Below, piece after piece: positions 7,250 through 13,700 of a stretch of 21,612 nucleotides of DNA. The stretch spans positions 1-21,612 of IMG/VR virus record IMGVR_UViG_3300028840_000849. The stretch is one strand, 5' to 3'. The stretch comes from a virus. A program made the translations under genes and the position numbers. Every line of letters starts with the position of its first letter. Within the stretch, counting starts at the first letter, position 1. The notes under the pieces were generated by a model. It was given only the letters and a program-made list of their open reading frames with translations, had not been told where the DNA came from and ran no database searches.

Positions 7250-7873
7250 TCAGTTGTTGTGTGGGTTATCAGTGCCGGTGTTCGGGGAGCCATCCTTTCC
7301 GCCTCCCTTACCCGGATTGGTGCCATCACCTAGCCCCGAGTTATTATCCGAATTGCCCCCACTATCACCACCACTATCCCCACCATCAGGATCAGATCCA
7401 CCATCATCCCCGTTGTCGCCTCCACTATCGCCGCCTGAACCTCCACCGGAGTCATCGCCCTCTCCAACACTGCTACGTTTTCGCTTGCCATTATTGTCAT
7501 CTCCTTCGTTGATGCGAGTCCCGGCATAGAAGTATGCCAGATCAGTGTCATAGCTGACAACACCTACCTCAACTTCCCCCTGATAGGTGGATGCAGCTAC
7601 GTATGGAACTACCGACTTGTGGAACGTGCTGATTGATGCTCCAATACTAGCCGTGTAGTCATCCCCTGCTGTTAGGCCCGCACCAAACTGCGCGTTGCCC
7701 ATCGTATCGAAGCCCGTTCGTGCCTCGAAGTTATCGTTGCGTACTACAAGCTGAAACCCTACGCCGCTGAAGTCCGTGGGGATCGTAAGGTGAATAGCGC
7801 CATACTCCTCTGCCTGTACAGGAGAGGTGGCTAACATTGCTGCCAAGATTGTGCTCTTAAGAGGAAATTTCAT
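7250..7873 (-). CDS. Exported Gly/Asp/Ser-rich protein with signal peptide
   Basis: 207 residues. Residues 1-21 form a classic Sec signal peptide (basic MKFPLK, hydrophobic core STILAAMLATS, cleavage after PVQA). Residues 22-120 are amphipathic beta-strand-like (FQLVVRNDNFEARTGFD, YTASIGASIS, EVEVGVVSYD), as in small outer-membrane or periplasmic beta proteins. From about 120 to the end the chain is low complexity, dominated by Gly, Asp and Ser (GGDSGGDNGDDGG repeats), resembling a calcium-binding or flexible tail. AAGG lies 8 nt before the ATG. It sits between polymerase and SSB genes, an odd place for an envelope protein. A CTCTTAAGAG palindrome covers codons 5-8. Superinfection exclusion or surface masking is possible but unproven. 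Confidence 0.78.
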   Translation of the reverse strand: MKFPLKSTILAAMLATSPVQAEEYGAIHLTIPTDFSGVGFQLVVRNDNFEARTGFDTMGNAQFGAGLTAGDDYTASIGASISTFHKSVVPYVAASTYQGEVEVGVVSYDTDLAYFYAGTRINEGDDNNGKRKRSSVGEGDDSGGGSGGDSGGDNGDDGGSDPDGGDSGGDSGGNSDNNSGLGDGTNPGKGGGKDGSPNTGTDNPHNN

Positions 7874-7892
7874 TTCAGTTACCTTTAGTCAG

Positions 7893-8771
7893 TTAGAATG
7901 GAGCTGGGATAAACTCTTCCATGTCCTGCCAGTTTTTCCCAATTTCTGCATCGACTTTAAGTGGCATGCTGAAGTCAACATGGAGATGCTCCTTCAGCAT
8001 CTTCGGCGCTGATTTCATAATCGTTGATGCGATGTACGCCCAAGTTTGGGCGTGACTTTCATTAATGCAATCAAACACCACTGAGTCATGCACTGTGTTG
8101 ATGAACAACACAACTTCTCCTCCTTGGGCATTATTATAAATACACAGTTCCCTGAAAAGCTTGCCTACTACCATAGGAACAATGTCGCCAGTTGCATAGC
8201 CCTGAACCTGATAGTTCTTTACCTTGGTTGGACTAAACGTTGTTGCTTTGGGCTTGGCACCGGGGTATCTTGGGTTCGCCATCCAGTCAGGCGCATCGTC
8301 TTCCCAGAAGGTATAGATCCTGCCAGTCTCTGACTGGAACTTACTCTTACCTTTCTGAAATCCCTTTGGGGTTCTCCTGTCAGTCACTCTCCTGCTGCCC
8401 TCAATCTCGGTCTGTAGATGCTCCTGATATAGACGTATCATCGGATAGCGGCTGTAGTACTGGTCTATGAACTTCTTCGCCAGAGACTCAGGGATGTTAT
8501 TCTGAGCTGCCATGCTCTTGTAGCCTGCTCCGTACTGTAGCTGGAAGCTAAGCGATTTAGCGATACGCCGCTGCGCCTTGGTGAACTTGCTTCCAAACAG
8601 CTTAGAGGCTGAGATCCCGTGGAGATCCTGTCCACTCATCAAGTCCTGTCTCAGTTGCTTATCACCACTTAGATGAGCAAGCACAAAGATCTCAAGCTGT
8701 GAGTAATCAAGCTCAAGAATCCGGCCCTCATCTCCGAAGCGGGATCGTAAGTACTTTCTGATATCACTCAT
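7893..8771 (-). CDS. Family A DNA polymerase, C-terminal (palm/fingers) part
   Basis: 292 residues carrying all polymerase catalytic motifs. Motif A is LDYSQLEI (D22), motif B / O-helix is RRIAKSLSFQLQYGAG (R69, K72, Y80), and motif C is NTVHDSVVFD (H228, D229). Motif C reads HDS where E. coli PolI and T7 have HDE. The ORF starts mid-domain: the preceding gene ends with the GRLS...PNMQQ segment that normally continues straight into IRKYLRSRFG here. AAGGA 6-7 nt before the ATG allows reinitiation 2 nt after the upstream TAG. A -1 slip at C-AAA-AAG would instead fuse the two into about 699 residues, close to T7's 704. It contains no CTCYTAAGAG copy, unusual for its length on this side of the window. 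Confidence 0.92.
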   Translation of the reverse strand: MSDIRKYLRSRFGDEGRILELDYSQLEIFVLAHLSGDKQLRQDLMSGQDLHGISASKLFGSKFTKAQRRIAKSLSFQLQYGAGYKSMAAQNNIPESLAKKFIDQYYSRYPMIRLYQEHLQTEIEGSRRVTDRRTPKGFQKGKSKFQSETGRIYTFWEDDAPDWMANPRYPGAKPKATTFSPTKVKNYQVQGYATGDIVPMVVGKLFRELCIYNNAQGGEVVLFINTVHDSVVFDCINESHAQTWAYIASTIMKSAPKMLKEHLHVDFSMPLKVDAEIGKNWQDMEEFIPAPF

Positions 8772-8773
8772 GT

Positions 8774-9991
8774 CTAGTCCTTTTTGCTCGACTGCTGCAT
8801 GTTAGGTTTGACACACGAGAGCCTGCCAGTGTCAGTATTGGTATGCTGGTAGCTCGGATGAAGCAAGCCAGTGTGCCACGTCATGCCAATATACGGCTTG
8901 TAGAAGGCCGTGATGTCTTTCTGATGCTTGCGGATCTTCCGCATGAGATCAACGATCTCTAGTGTGACTGGATCTATATTACGTGCTCTAGCAATTGCCT
9001 TAAGTATGTCATCGTCCAGCTTCCACGTACCATTCTTGCCCATCGTGGAGCCAACGTCAACAGGGTTTACTCGAATCTCCAGACGTACTTCTGCTTTACC
9101 CTTCTTCGTCTTTACCTGTCCCTTCCTTGCTCCTGTCTTGAACCTCAGTACGTTGCCCTCTGAGTCGTACTGTGTTATGTCCCTCGGGTACGTGTGAATC
9201 CCTCCTAAGAGGAATTTGCTCATCTGAGTAGCTGACATAACATCAAGCGGTACACGATGGGGCAGCTCTGCCTCCACAAGAGTCTCTAGCCGGTTCTTGA
9301 ATCCGAGAATCTTACCCTCGATTTCTGTCATCTCCTTCTCTGCTTCCTTCTTATCAAAGAAGGTGCCGTTGCACTCCATCTTGATAGTAGCCATACGGGC
9401 TTCCATCATCTGCATGATGAGGTTGACCTGATTCTGCTGGTAGGCTATATCAAGCTGCGAAAGAAACACAAGCTCAGTGTTCTGTACATCATGAGCTAGG
9501 TAATCCTTGAGTTCATCTTCCGGTATATCCTCTGTAGCTATACCAGCCTTCCAGTACTCCTTGATCTTATCATCCTTCAGCGTACCTCCGTACTTCTCTG
9601 AGCAAAAGTCCAGAGAAGGCCATTTATGCTCCTGTCCACTGATGATGTATTCAGCTAGCATCGTGTCCCATATCAAGCCACCGCTATGGAACCATTGATA
9701 CCAATCTGCGTACTGAGGGAAAAGATGTCCTAAGCGATGATTCTGGCCCATAAGCAAGTATTGCAAATCAAAGGCGATATTATGCCCAACGACAAGCCTG
9801 ATGTCATCCTCAAGTTCTGGAGGATTAAACTTTGGATAGATGGTTACGTCATCGTCATGCTCATTCTTCACTCCTGCATAGACTATCTCGTTCACGGGGT
9901 GGAATGGAGAGGCCGCAAAGCCGCCGCCCTGTAGATCATCTCCCACATTCCTGACCGTAGTTTCCAAGTCCAACACTTTGTATCTACCCAT
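8774..9991 (-). CDS. Family A DNA polymerase, N-terminal (3'-5' exonuclease and thumb) part
   Basis: 405 residues from ATG 9991, which has AAGGAG 9 nt upstream; a longer frame to 10078 overlaps the preceding gene. It contains the proofreading exonuclease: LDLETT (D8, E10), GHNIAFDLQYLL (N71, F74, D75) and DYLAHDVQ (Y164, D168). The thumb region follows, then TDTGRLSCVKPNMQQ just before the end. The ORF stops at KKD-TAG in the middle of the polymerase domain. Alone it could only be an exonuclease, so it must pair with, or be fused by frameshifting to, the next ORF. A palindrome lies at 9202-9211 and the one-way word CTGACCGTAG at 9951-9960. Confidence 0.92.
   Translation of the reverse strand: MGRYKVLDLETTVRNVGDDLQGGGFAASPFHPVNEIVYAGVKNEHDDDVTIYPKFNPPELEDDIRLVVGHNIAFDLQYLLMGQNHRLGHLFPQYADWYQWFHSGGLIWDTMLAEYIISGQEHKWPSLDFCSEKYGGTLKDDKIKEYWKAGIATEDIPEDELKDYLAHDVQNTELVFLSQLDIAYQQNQVNLIMQMMEARMATIKMECNGTFFDKKEAEKEMTEIEGKILGFKNRLETLVEAELPHRVPLDVMSATQMSKFLLGGIHTYPRDITQYDSEGNVLRFKTGARKGQVKTKKGKAEVRLEIRVNPVDVGSTMGKNGTWKLDDDILKAIARARNIDPVTLEIVDLMRKIRKHQKDITAFYKPYIGMTWHTGLLHPSYQHTNTDTGRLSCVKPNMQQSSKKD
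8780..8786 (-). promoter_or_regulatory. Candidate -1 frameshift site joining the two polymerase ORFs
   Basis: On the minus strand the last codons of the first polymerase ORF read AGC AAA AAG GAC TAG. Slipping back one base at C-AAA-AAG continues as GGA CTA GAC ATG AGT, which enters the second ORF in frame and yields KK-GLD-MSDIRKYL. The A-site codon re-pairs well (AAG to AAA); the P-site re-pairing (AAA to CAA) is weaker than in the classic A-AAA-AAG. An alternative is stop-restart, since AAGGA precedes the second ATG. Confidence 0.5.
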
Positions 9992-10352
9992 TTGGATACT
10001 CTCCTTCAACATCTCTGATCCATCTCTTAAGAGCAGAATCGAATACCTCACGCTGCGGCCTGTCAGGGAACAGGTCATCCCAGAAGTCCCTCTCTATCCG
10101 CACCACCACATCATCGTAGGTAAGGTTGACACAGCACTCACCACCAGCGAGGTTGATACTGACAACCTGCTCGTCGCGTGTTTCTGGAGAAAGGGCGTGC
10201 CAGTAGATGTACCAGACAGACATTTCACCACCGCGACGGAGCTTCTCTTTGTTGATGTCTTCCATCTTCATCTTGTGCTCAGCCATCAGTCGGAGTTCCT
10301 CAGTGAGAGGCATAACGTCTCTGATATCTGTACTCCATCGCACGTAGCTCAT
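9984..10352 (-). CDS. Unknown protein, 122 residues
   Basis: Begins MSYVRWSTDIRDVMPLTEE. It has an N-terminal charged helix (RLMAEHKMKMEDINKEKLRR), a beta-rich middle (EQVVSINLAGGECCVNLTYD) and a C-terminal helical part with RIERDFWDDLFPDR. It has no recognisable domain. It overlaps its upstream neighbour by 4 nt (ATGA) and the polymerase by 8 nt, so it is likely made with the polymerase. The palindrome at 10024-10033 encodes part of SALKRWI. Confidence 0.72.
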   Translation of the reverse strand: MSYVRWSTDIRDVMPLTEELRLMAEHKMKMEDINKEKLRRGGEMSVWYIYWHALSPETRDEQVVSINLAGGECCVNLTYDDVVVRIERDFWDDLFPDRPQREVFDSALKRWIRDVEGEYPNG

Positions 10353-10582
10353 AGTTCCTTTACTCCGTCGATTACCACTGTTTCCTCAGTTTCAATCCAC
10401 ACATGAGCACCACATGATAGGGGCTTGTGAGGGCGGTATACTACACGGCATGGGCCTTTGATGTCAACCTCAAACCCATACTCGTTGTCTTTGTACGTCT
10501 TGACAGTCAACACAGGATCTTGCAGCCCTTTCGACCTGTTTCTTTTGATGATGTGCTGGTTGACGTGGATTACCTTTTTCAT
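10349..10582 (-). CDS. Unknown basic protein, 77 residues
   Basis: Starts MKKVIHVNQHIIKRNRSKG with GGAG 7 nt before the ATG, one base after the upstream stop. Mostly beta pattern (VLTVKTYKDNEYGFEVDIKG, HVWIETEETVVIDG), with a basic N terminus and one Cys in GPCRVVYRP. Possibly a small DNA- or RNA-binding barrel, but no family is recognised. Confidence 0.7.
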   Translation of the reverse strand: MKKVIHVNQHIIKRNRSKGLQDPVLTVKTYKDNEYGFEVDIKGPCRVVYRPHKPLSCGAHVWIETEETVVIDGVKEL

Positions 10583-10583
10583 G

Positions 10584-10766
10584 TCAGATCTCCAAGTTGT
10601 CCAGTACTTCAGTTGCCTTCTTGTTGACGTATGCCTTGTACTTCGGGTCTTTCCTGACCAGCTTCATTACCTCGGTCTTGACGTATTCGTTCAGGTAGTT
10701 GGTCAGTGACTCATGGATATACGAGTCAGTGAAGTCTTCCAGATCTACCTCGATGTTTACCTTCAT
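10584..10766 (-). CDS. Small charged helical protein, 60 residues
   Basis: MKVNIEVDLEDFTDSY, then a long amphipathic helix (HESLTNYLNEYVKTEVMK) and a basic stretch (LVRKDPKYKAYVNKKATE). GAGG lies 8 nt upstream; the ATG overlaps the stop of the frameshifted gene (ATGA). Probably dimeric or a partner-binding protein. Function unknown. Confidence 0.68.
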   Translation of the reverse strand: MKVNIEVDLEDFTDSYIHESLTNYLNEYVKTEVMKLVRKDPKYKAYVNKKATEVLDNLEI

Positions 10767-11000
10767 GGTTTAGTCCTCAGTTTCTTAAGGGTTAAGTTAC
10801 CATCCTTCATTCGATGCCACTGTATGTACTTGTAGCCATCCTCCCAAAACGCTCTTAGGAGTGCTCTGAGGTCGGCGACGCTGGGCAGTGCCATAACACC
10901 CAGCAGCTCTACTGTCTCCTCATCGATGATTTCGTAGGTGCAGGAATCTCACGACGCCGCCCTTATCAATGGACGTTAGAAAAGCCTTTGAATTACTCAT
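10763..11000 (-). CDS. Small gene interrupted by an apparent +1 frameshift
   Basis: AAGGAG 6 nt before ATG 11000 opens MSNSKAFLTSIDKGGVV, but this frame closes after 26 codons. A second frame beginning exactly after GTG, at 10949, continues as DSCTYEIIDEETVELLGVMA and on through ADLRALLRAFWEDGYKYIQ to a TGA at 10763 that overlaps the next ATG. Together they give about 78 residues of normal-looking protein, and both neighbours are spaced as for one intact gene. The second frame has a TGA immediately before its GAT codon, so the shift must occur at or after that point. It may be a sequencing slip, a real mutation or programmed +1 frameshifting. A palindrome lies at 10852-10861. Confidence 0.6.
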
Positions 11001-11010
11001 TTGTGTCTCC

Positions 11011-11334
11011 TTAGTCTAGACGATAGCCCCGCTTGAGATACTCATATCTATTGGTGTTACCTAGAAGTACCGTCCAGCAGCTACCACCTCCGAGTATTGA
11101 AGCGATTTCACTCTCAGTCATATTCCATATGCTATGTACATGTGCAGGATCTTGATACCTGTTCACATCACGCTCTGGCTCGATGCAGATTGCACAAAGC
11201 TGTGATGTCTCCACTTGTGCTATTATATACAGCCCAAGGCCATCAGTGTTTCGTAATACTGTGCCCATGCCTATGCAAATATCCCCATCCTCTATCGCCT
11301 CTTCAAGACTCACTTCTTCTATCTCGCCGCTCAT
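11011..11334 (-). CDS. Unknown acidic protein, 107 residues
   Basis: Begins MSGEIEEVSLEEAIEDGDIC and has a beta-rich core (GMGTVLRNTDGLGLYIIAQV) with Cys at LCAICIEPE, then a helical WNMTESEIASIL segment. Four Cys are present but not in a clear zinc pattern. The ATG overlaps the helicase stop (ATGA). It may act with the helicase because of coupling, but no motif supports a specific role. Confidence 0.72.
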   Translation of the reverse strand: MSGEIEEVSLEEAIEDGDICIGMGTVLRNTDGLGLYIIAQVETSQLCAICIEPERDVNRYQDPAHVHSIWNMTESEIASILGGGSCWTVLLGNTNRYEYLKRGYRLD

Positions 11335-12566
11335 GTGTCTGTATACCTCGCTATGTCAGGTCGAATGACTACCTCGTGCTTGCCATGACGACATTTAGGA
11401 TCGTTTGGTGTCGGGAACTTGTTTTTCACGACATTAAGATACCTAGCATTCTCGGGTATGCTGCCGTCCACATGCCCGATAGTCACGATACCATCCATCT
11501 CACCCTGTACCGCTGTCTGCGTTTCGTACAGGCACGACATACCCGGCCACTGTGTACCCTCTGCCATACCGCCTAGCTGTGACACTGTGAGCACAGGAGC
11601 GAACGCCTTACTCCACTCACGGCCAAGCTGGAAGAGCTTCTCCAGTCGCGTCACACCTTTCATGTCATCAAAGCCATGCACCTTGCGTAACTGGTCGATG
11701 CACACTAGGCCCGGCTGTTCATGCTGGAGCCAGTACTCGATATCCTTGACATGCAGGTCATACTTGTCAATGATGAGGATCTTGTCTGGATCTCCTCCTA
11801 AGAGCATTAAGTACTCATTCCAGTAGCGTTTCTTGTCCTTCTCAAGTGTCATCCGGTCGATGCCAAGTGCTGAGGTAATCATACGGATCTTAACAGGATC
11901 ACCACCCTCCTCGTTGGTGAAGTAAATTAGACGCTCCTCGGGCGGTAACTGCGGGGCCATGTAGCTGCCTTCACTACATAGTAGTGTGGTCTTACCACTA
12001 TCTGGCCTCCCGGCGAAGAGCGCGAAGTTGCCTTTACGCAATGGGCCAAACGATTGATTGAAAGCCTCAAGTCTCCACTTCAACCCGCTCGATGCGGATG
12101 TGGTTTCCAATAGCTGCTCTAAGTCCTTCCTATTGGCTTCAGCCCCAATGATCGTGGCCTTACCTGATACGTCCATGTACTGATCCAACTCAAGCTGTAT
12201 GTCATTCAGGTCATTACGCTTTCCCTCGGCTACCTCTAAACTCATGAAGCCTATCCTCTCAGCGTGATACCGCTGGAGGAAAGTCTCAACCAAAACCCTC
12301 TTAAGAGAAGTACCGCTGTTCAGCCGTAGCTTCTCGAATATCCGCTTGTACTCTTCCTGCTTGTTCTCATTCAGAGCCGGGTTCTTAGCAAGGAAGTATG
12401 TAGAGAAAGAATCCCATGCCAGTTCATTGTCACCCGTTTCCTTGTAGTACTCTCCAATCCAGTTATGGATGCGCAGGATGTCCGTATCCTTAGTGAACCG
12501 CTTCACGATGGCATGGTACTTCTCATAGTCCTCCTTGTCTTCTAGTACATTTAGAACTTCAATCAT
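11331..12566 (-). CDS. Replicative DNA helicase, DnaB/RecA-fold ATPase
   Basis: 411 residues. The RecA-type ATPase core is in the C-terminal half: FALFAGRPDSGKTTLL (Walker A, K192, T193), IYFTNEEGGDPVKIR (near 214-228, the DnaB H1a-like glutamate region), QPGLVCIDQLRKV (Walker B, D291), and LTVSQLGG near 324-331 (sensor-like Gln). The N-terminal 165 residues are helical and unlike the primase-binding domain of host DnaB. It unwinds DNA ahead of the polymerase on the lagging strand. AAGGAG lies 10 nt before the ATG, with an 8-nt overlap with the small gene upstream. It is driven by the promoter at 12817-12845. Palindromes lie at 11795-11804 and 12298-12307. Confidence 0.87.
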   Translation of the reverse strand: MIEVLNVLEDKEDYEKYHAIVKRFTKDTDILRIHNWIGEYYKETGDNELAWDSFSTYFLAKNPALNENKQEEYKRIFEKLRLNSGTSLKRVLVETFLQRYHAERIGFMSLEVAEGKRNDLNDIQLELDQYMDVSGKATIIGAEANRKDLEQLLETTSASSGLKWRLEAFNQSFGPLRKGNFALFAGRPDSGKTTLLCSEGSYMAPQLPPEERLIYFTNEEGGDPVKIRMITSALGIDRMTLEKDKKRYWNEYLMLLGGDPDKILIIDKYDLHVKDIEYWLQHEQPGLVCIDQLRKVHGFDDMKGVTRLEKLFQLGREWSKAFAPVLTVSQLGGMAEGTQWPGMSCLYETQTAVQGEMDGIVTIGHVDGSIPENARYLNVVKNKFPTPNDPKCRHGKHEVVIRPDIARYTDT

Positions 12567-12810
12567 CTTCTGCGTACTCCTTTATCTGGCGTAGCCGGTC
12601 GCTAACATACTCCCAGAACTCATAGCCCTCTGCTGTACAGCTCCAACTGAATGATCCCTCTAACTCTCGAATCAATCTCGACATGGCGTGGGCGTTGGAG
12701 ACAGCCATGATAGCGGGCGTATCACCATCTTTAGCTATCTTCCGTATCTTGCGCCACTCTTTCTGTCTCTCATGGCGCAGTGCTACATGATCTTTTGTAC
12801 TCATAGTCAT
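12559..12810 (-). CDS. Unknown small basic protein preceding the helicase
   Basis: 81-83 residues; two nearby ATGs (12810 and 12804). The N terminus is strongly basic and helical (KDHVALRHERQKEWRKIRKI), the C terminus aromatic and acidic (YEFWEYVSDRLRQIKEYAED). The predicted transcript start falls at about the first ATG, so the mRNA may be leaderless or nearly so. Position and 8-nt overlap with the helicase would suit a helicase partner or loader, but no loader ATPase motif is present. Confidence 0.65.
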   Translation of the reverse strand: MTMSTKDHVALRHERQKEWRKIRKIAKDGDTPAIMAVSNAHAMSRLIRELEGSFSWSCTAEGYEFWEYVSDRLRQIKEYAEDD

Positions 12811-12816
12811 ACCCCT

Positions 12817-12845
12817 ATTATAGCATACGTTCTACTCCAAGTCAA
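12817..12845 (-). promoter_or_regulatory. Sigma70 promoter for the helicase block, with adjacent palindrome
   Basis: Leftward TTGACT (plus-strand AGTCAA 12840-12845), 17-bp spacer, TATAAT (ATTATA 12817-12822). The palindrome CTCTTAAGAG (12847-12856) lies one base upstream of the -35, centred about 41-42 bp before the expected start near 12810. That is the position used by class II activators, or by a repressor covering the -35. Confidence 0.85.
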
Positions 12846-12846
12846 G

Positions 12847-12856
12847 CTCTTAAGAG
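12847..12856. repeat. CTCTTAAGAG palindrome next to a -35 box
   Basis: A perfect 10-bp palindrome in the intergenic region, one base from the -35 hexamer of the helicase promoter. It is one of about 28 copies in the window. Confidence 0.9.
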
Positions 12857-12867
12857 TAATTATAAAT

Positions 12868-12903
12868 GTGATTACTTGTTTCAGAACGTGAAACAGTAAT
12901 CAC
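12868..12903. repeat. Inverted repeat (hairpin) upstream of the helicase promoter
   Basis: Arms GTGATTACTTGTTTC (12868-12882) and GAAACAGTAATCAC (12890-12903) pair over 14 bp with one bulged base and a 7-nt loop. No T-run follows in either direction, so it is not an obvious intrinsic terminator. It could be an operator, or part of a replication origin with the larger repeat beside it. Confidence 0.8.
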
Positions 12904-12909
12904 TATACT

Positions 12910-13009
12910 ACTTAGTACTTAATTAGCTCATAATATTATTACTCAAGTAATGTATTCCTACAGAATACATTACATTCCTAATAATATTATTCACTAATTA
13001 GTACTAAGT
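12910..13009. repeat. Large AT-rich imperfect inverted repeat
   Basis: The left arm 12910-12957 and right arm 12963-13009 share four paired blocks: ACTTAGTA with TACTAAGT, TAATTAG with CTAATTA, ATAATATTATTA with TAATAATATTAT, and GTAATGTATTC with GAATACATTAC. A 5-nt loop (CTACA) separates them, with three short mismatched patches. The structure could form a cruciform of about 48 bp per arm in DNA or a long RNA hairpin. Placed between primase-side and helicase-side genes, it is a candidate origin, RNase-processing site or terminator. Confidence 0.85.
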
Positions 13010-13021
13010 TATAATTATATA

Positions 13022-13192
13022 CTAAAAACCTAAACCAACAAAGACTGGTTTGAACTCTATGTACCTCTGTAACACCAACTTCTCGCTGTCCTTCGTAGCA
13101 ATGCTGTACTCTGGATCATCATCTGCTGGCACATGCTCTATGCTGTAACCCAGCTCTTTGAGAGCCTTCTCCACATCTTCTGCAATCCTCAT
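13022..13192 (-). CDS. Small protein of 56 residues, unknown
   Basis: Translated by hand: MRIAEDVEKALKELGYSIEH, a short acidic middle (VPADDDPEYSIATKD), then LVLQRYIEFKPVFVGLGF. It begins one base after the stop of the upstream gene, whose end supplies GGAGG about 5 nt before the ATG. It has an alpha-beta pattern. It is the last gene before the AT-rich inverted repeats, so its transcript would run into that structure. Confidence 0.7.
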   Translation of the reverse strand: MRIAEDVEKALKELGYSIEHVPADDDPEYSIATKDSEKLVLQRYIEFKPVFVGLGF

Positions 13193-13193
13193 G

Positions 13194-13700
13194 TCAATCC
13201 TCCTGACCGTAGATAAAGTCCATGATGTACTTCTGATCTTCTGCGTCGATCTTCGGCGAACAGGCGCGACTTTTACAGAACTTCATAAACTCTTCCTTCT
13301 CATAATCCGTGTGGTATGCGTCGCAGACAGGGATGTACACTGCTCGTGCTGCGAGGTCAATGTCATCGGTTCCTGTATACTCAACACCAAACGCAACTGC
13401 ATCGTGTATATTGCTGTACATATGACTCACCTTCCGTTTACCAGTGGGGAAGGCATGGATCAATCCAGAAAAGATTACACCCTGCTTGTCGCCACGCCAT
13501 GCTGCATCACGCACCGCCCTGCCTCCAAACAAAGGCCGCTCAGGGATAAGTACTCCACTCCGAGGTACAGCCTTGTATTGGAATGGGGTTTCATACATAG
13601 GCTGAGCACCATAAGCGAATGTCCGTTTCAGTAACATCTTTTCGCACATGACAACTGGAATTGGTTTCTTACTGTAATCATTCTTAACTATTAAGCACAT
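13194..13700 (-). CDS. Unknown protein, 168 residues, with own promoter
   Basis: MCLIVKNDYSKKPIPVV starts with AAGGAG 8 nt upstream. The chain is mixed alpha/beta, with YGAQPMYETPFQYKAVPR, a Gly-rich turn (PLFGGRAVRD), IHAFPTGKRK and several Cys toward the C terminus (PVCDAYH, FCKSRACS). No family is recognised. It overlaps the primase end by 10 nt, but a good internal promoter (13758-13785) lies just upstream inside the primase gene, so it can be expressed separately. The one-way word CTGACCGTAG spans its last codons (IYGQED). Confidence 0.75.
   Translation of the reverse strand: MCLIVKNDYSKKPIPVVMCEKMLLKRTFAYGAQPMYETPFQYKAVPRSGVLIPERPLFGGRAVRDAAWRGDKQGVIFSGLIHAFPTGKRKVSHMYSNIHDAVAFGVEYTGTDDIDLAARAVYIPVCDAYHTDYEKEEFMKFCKSRACSPKIDAEDQKYIMDFIYGQED

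Noticed and set aside
7254-7529. Plus-strand Pro/Ser-rich ORFs
   Set aside because: They are the mirror of the Gly/Asp/Ser-coding tail of the exported protein and have no start signal.
10444-10466. TTGACA on the minus strand within a small gene, with TAGTAT 18 bp downstream
   Set aside because: The -10 match is weak and the site is mid-gene with no matching gene start; likely chance.
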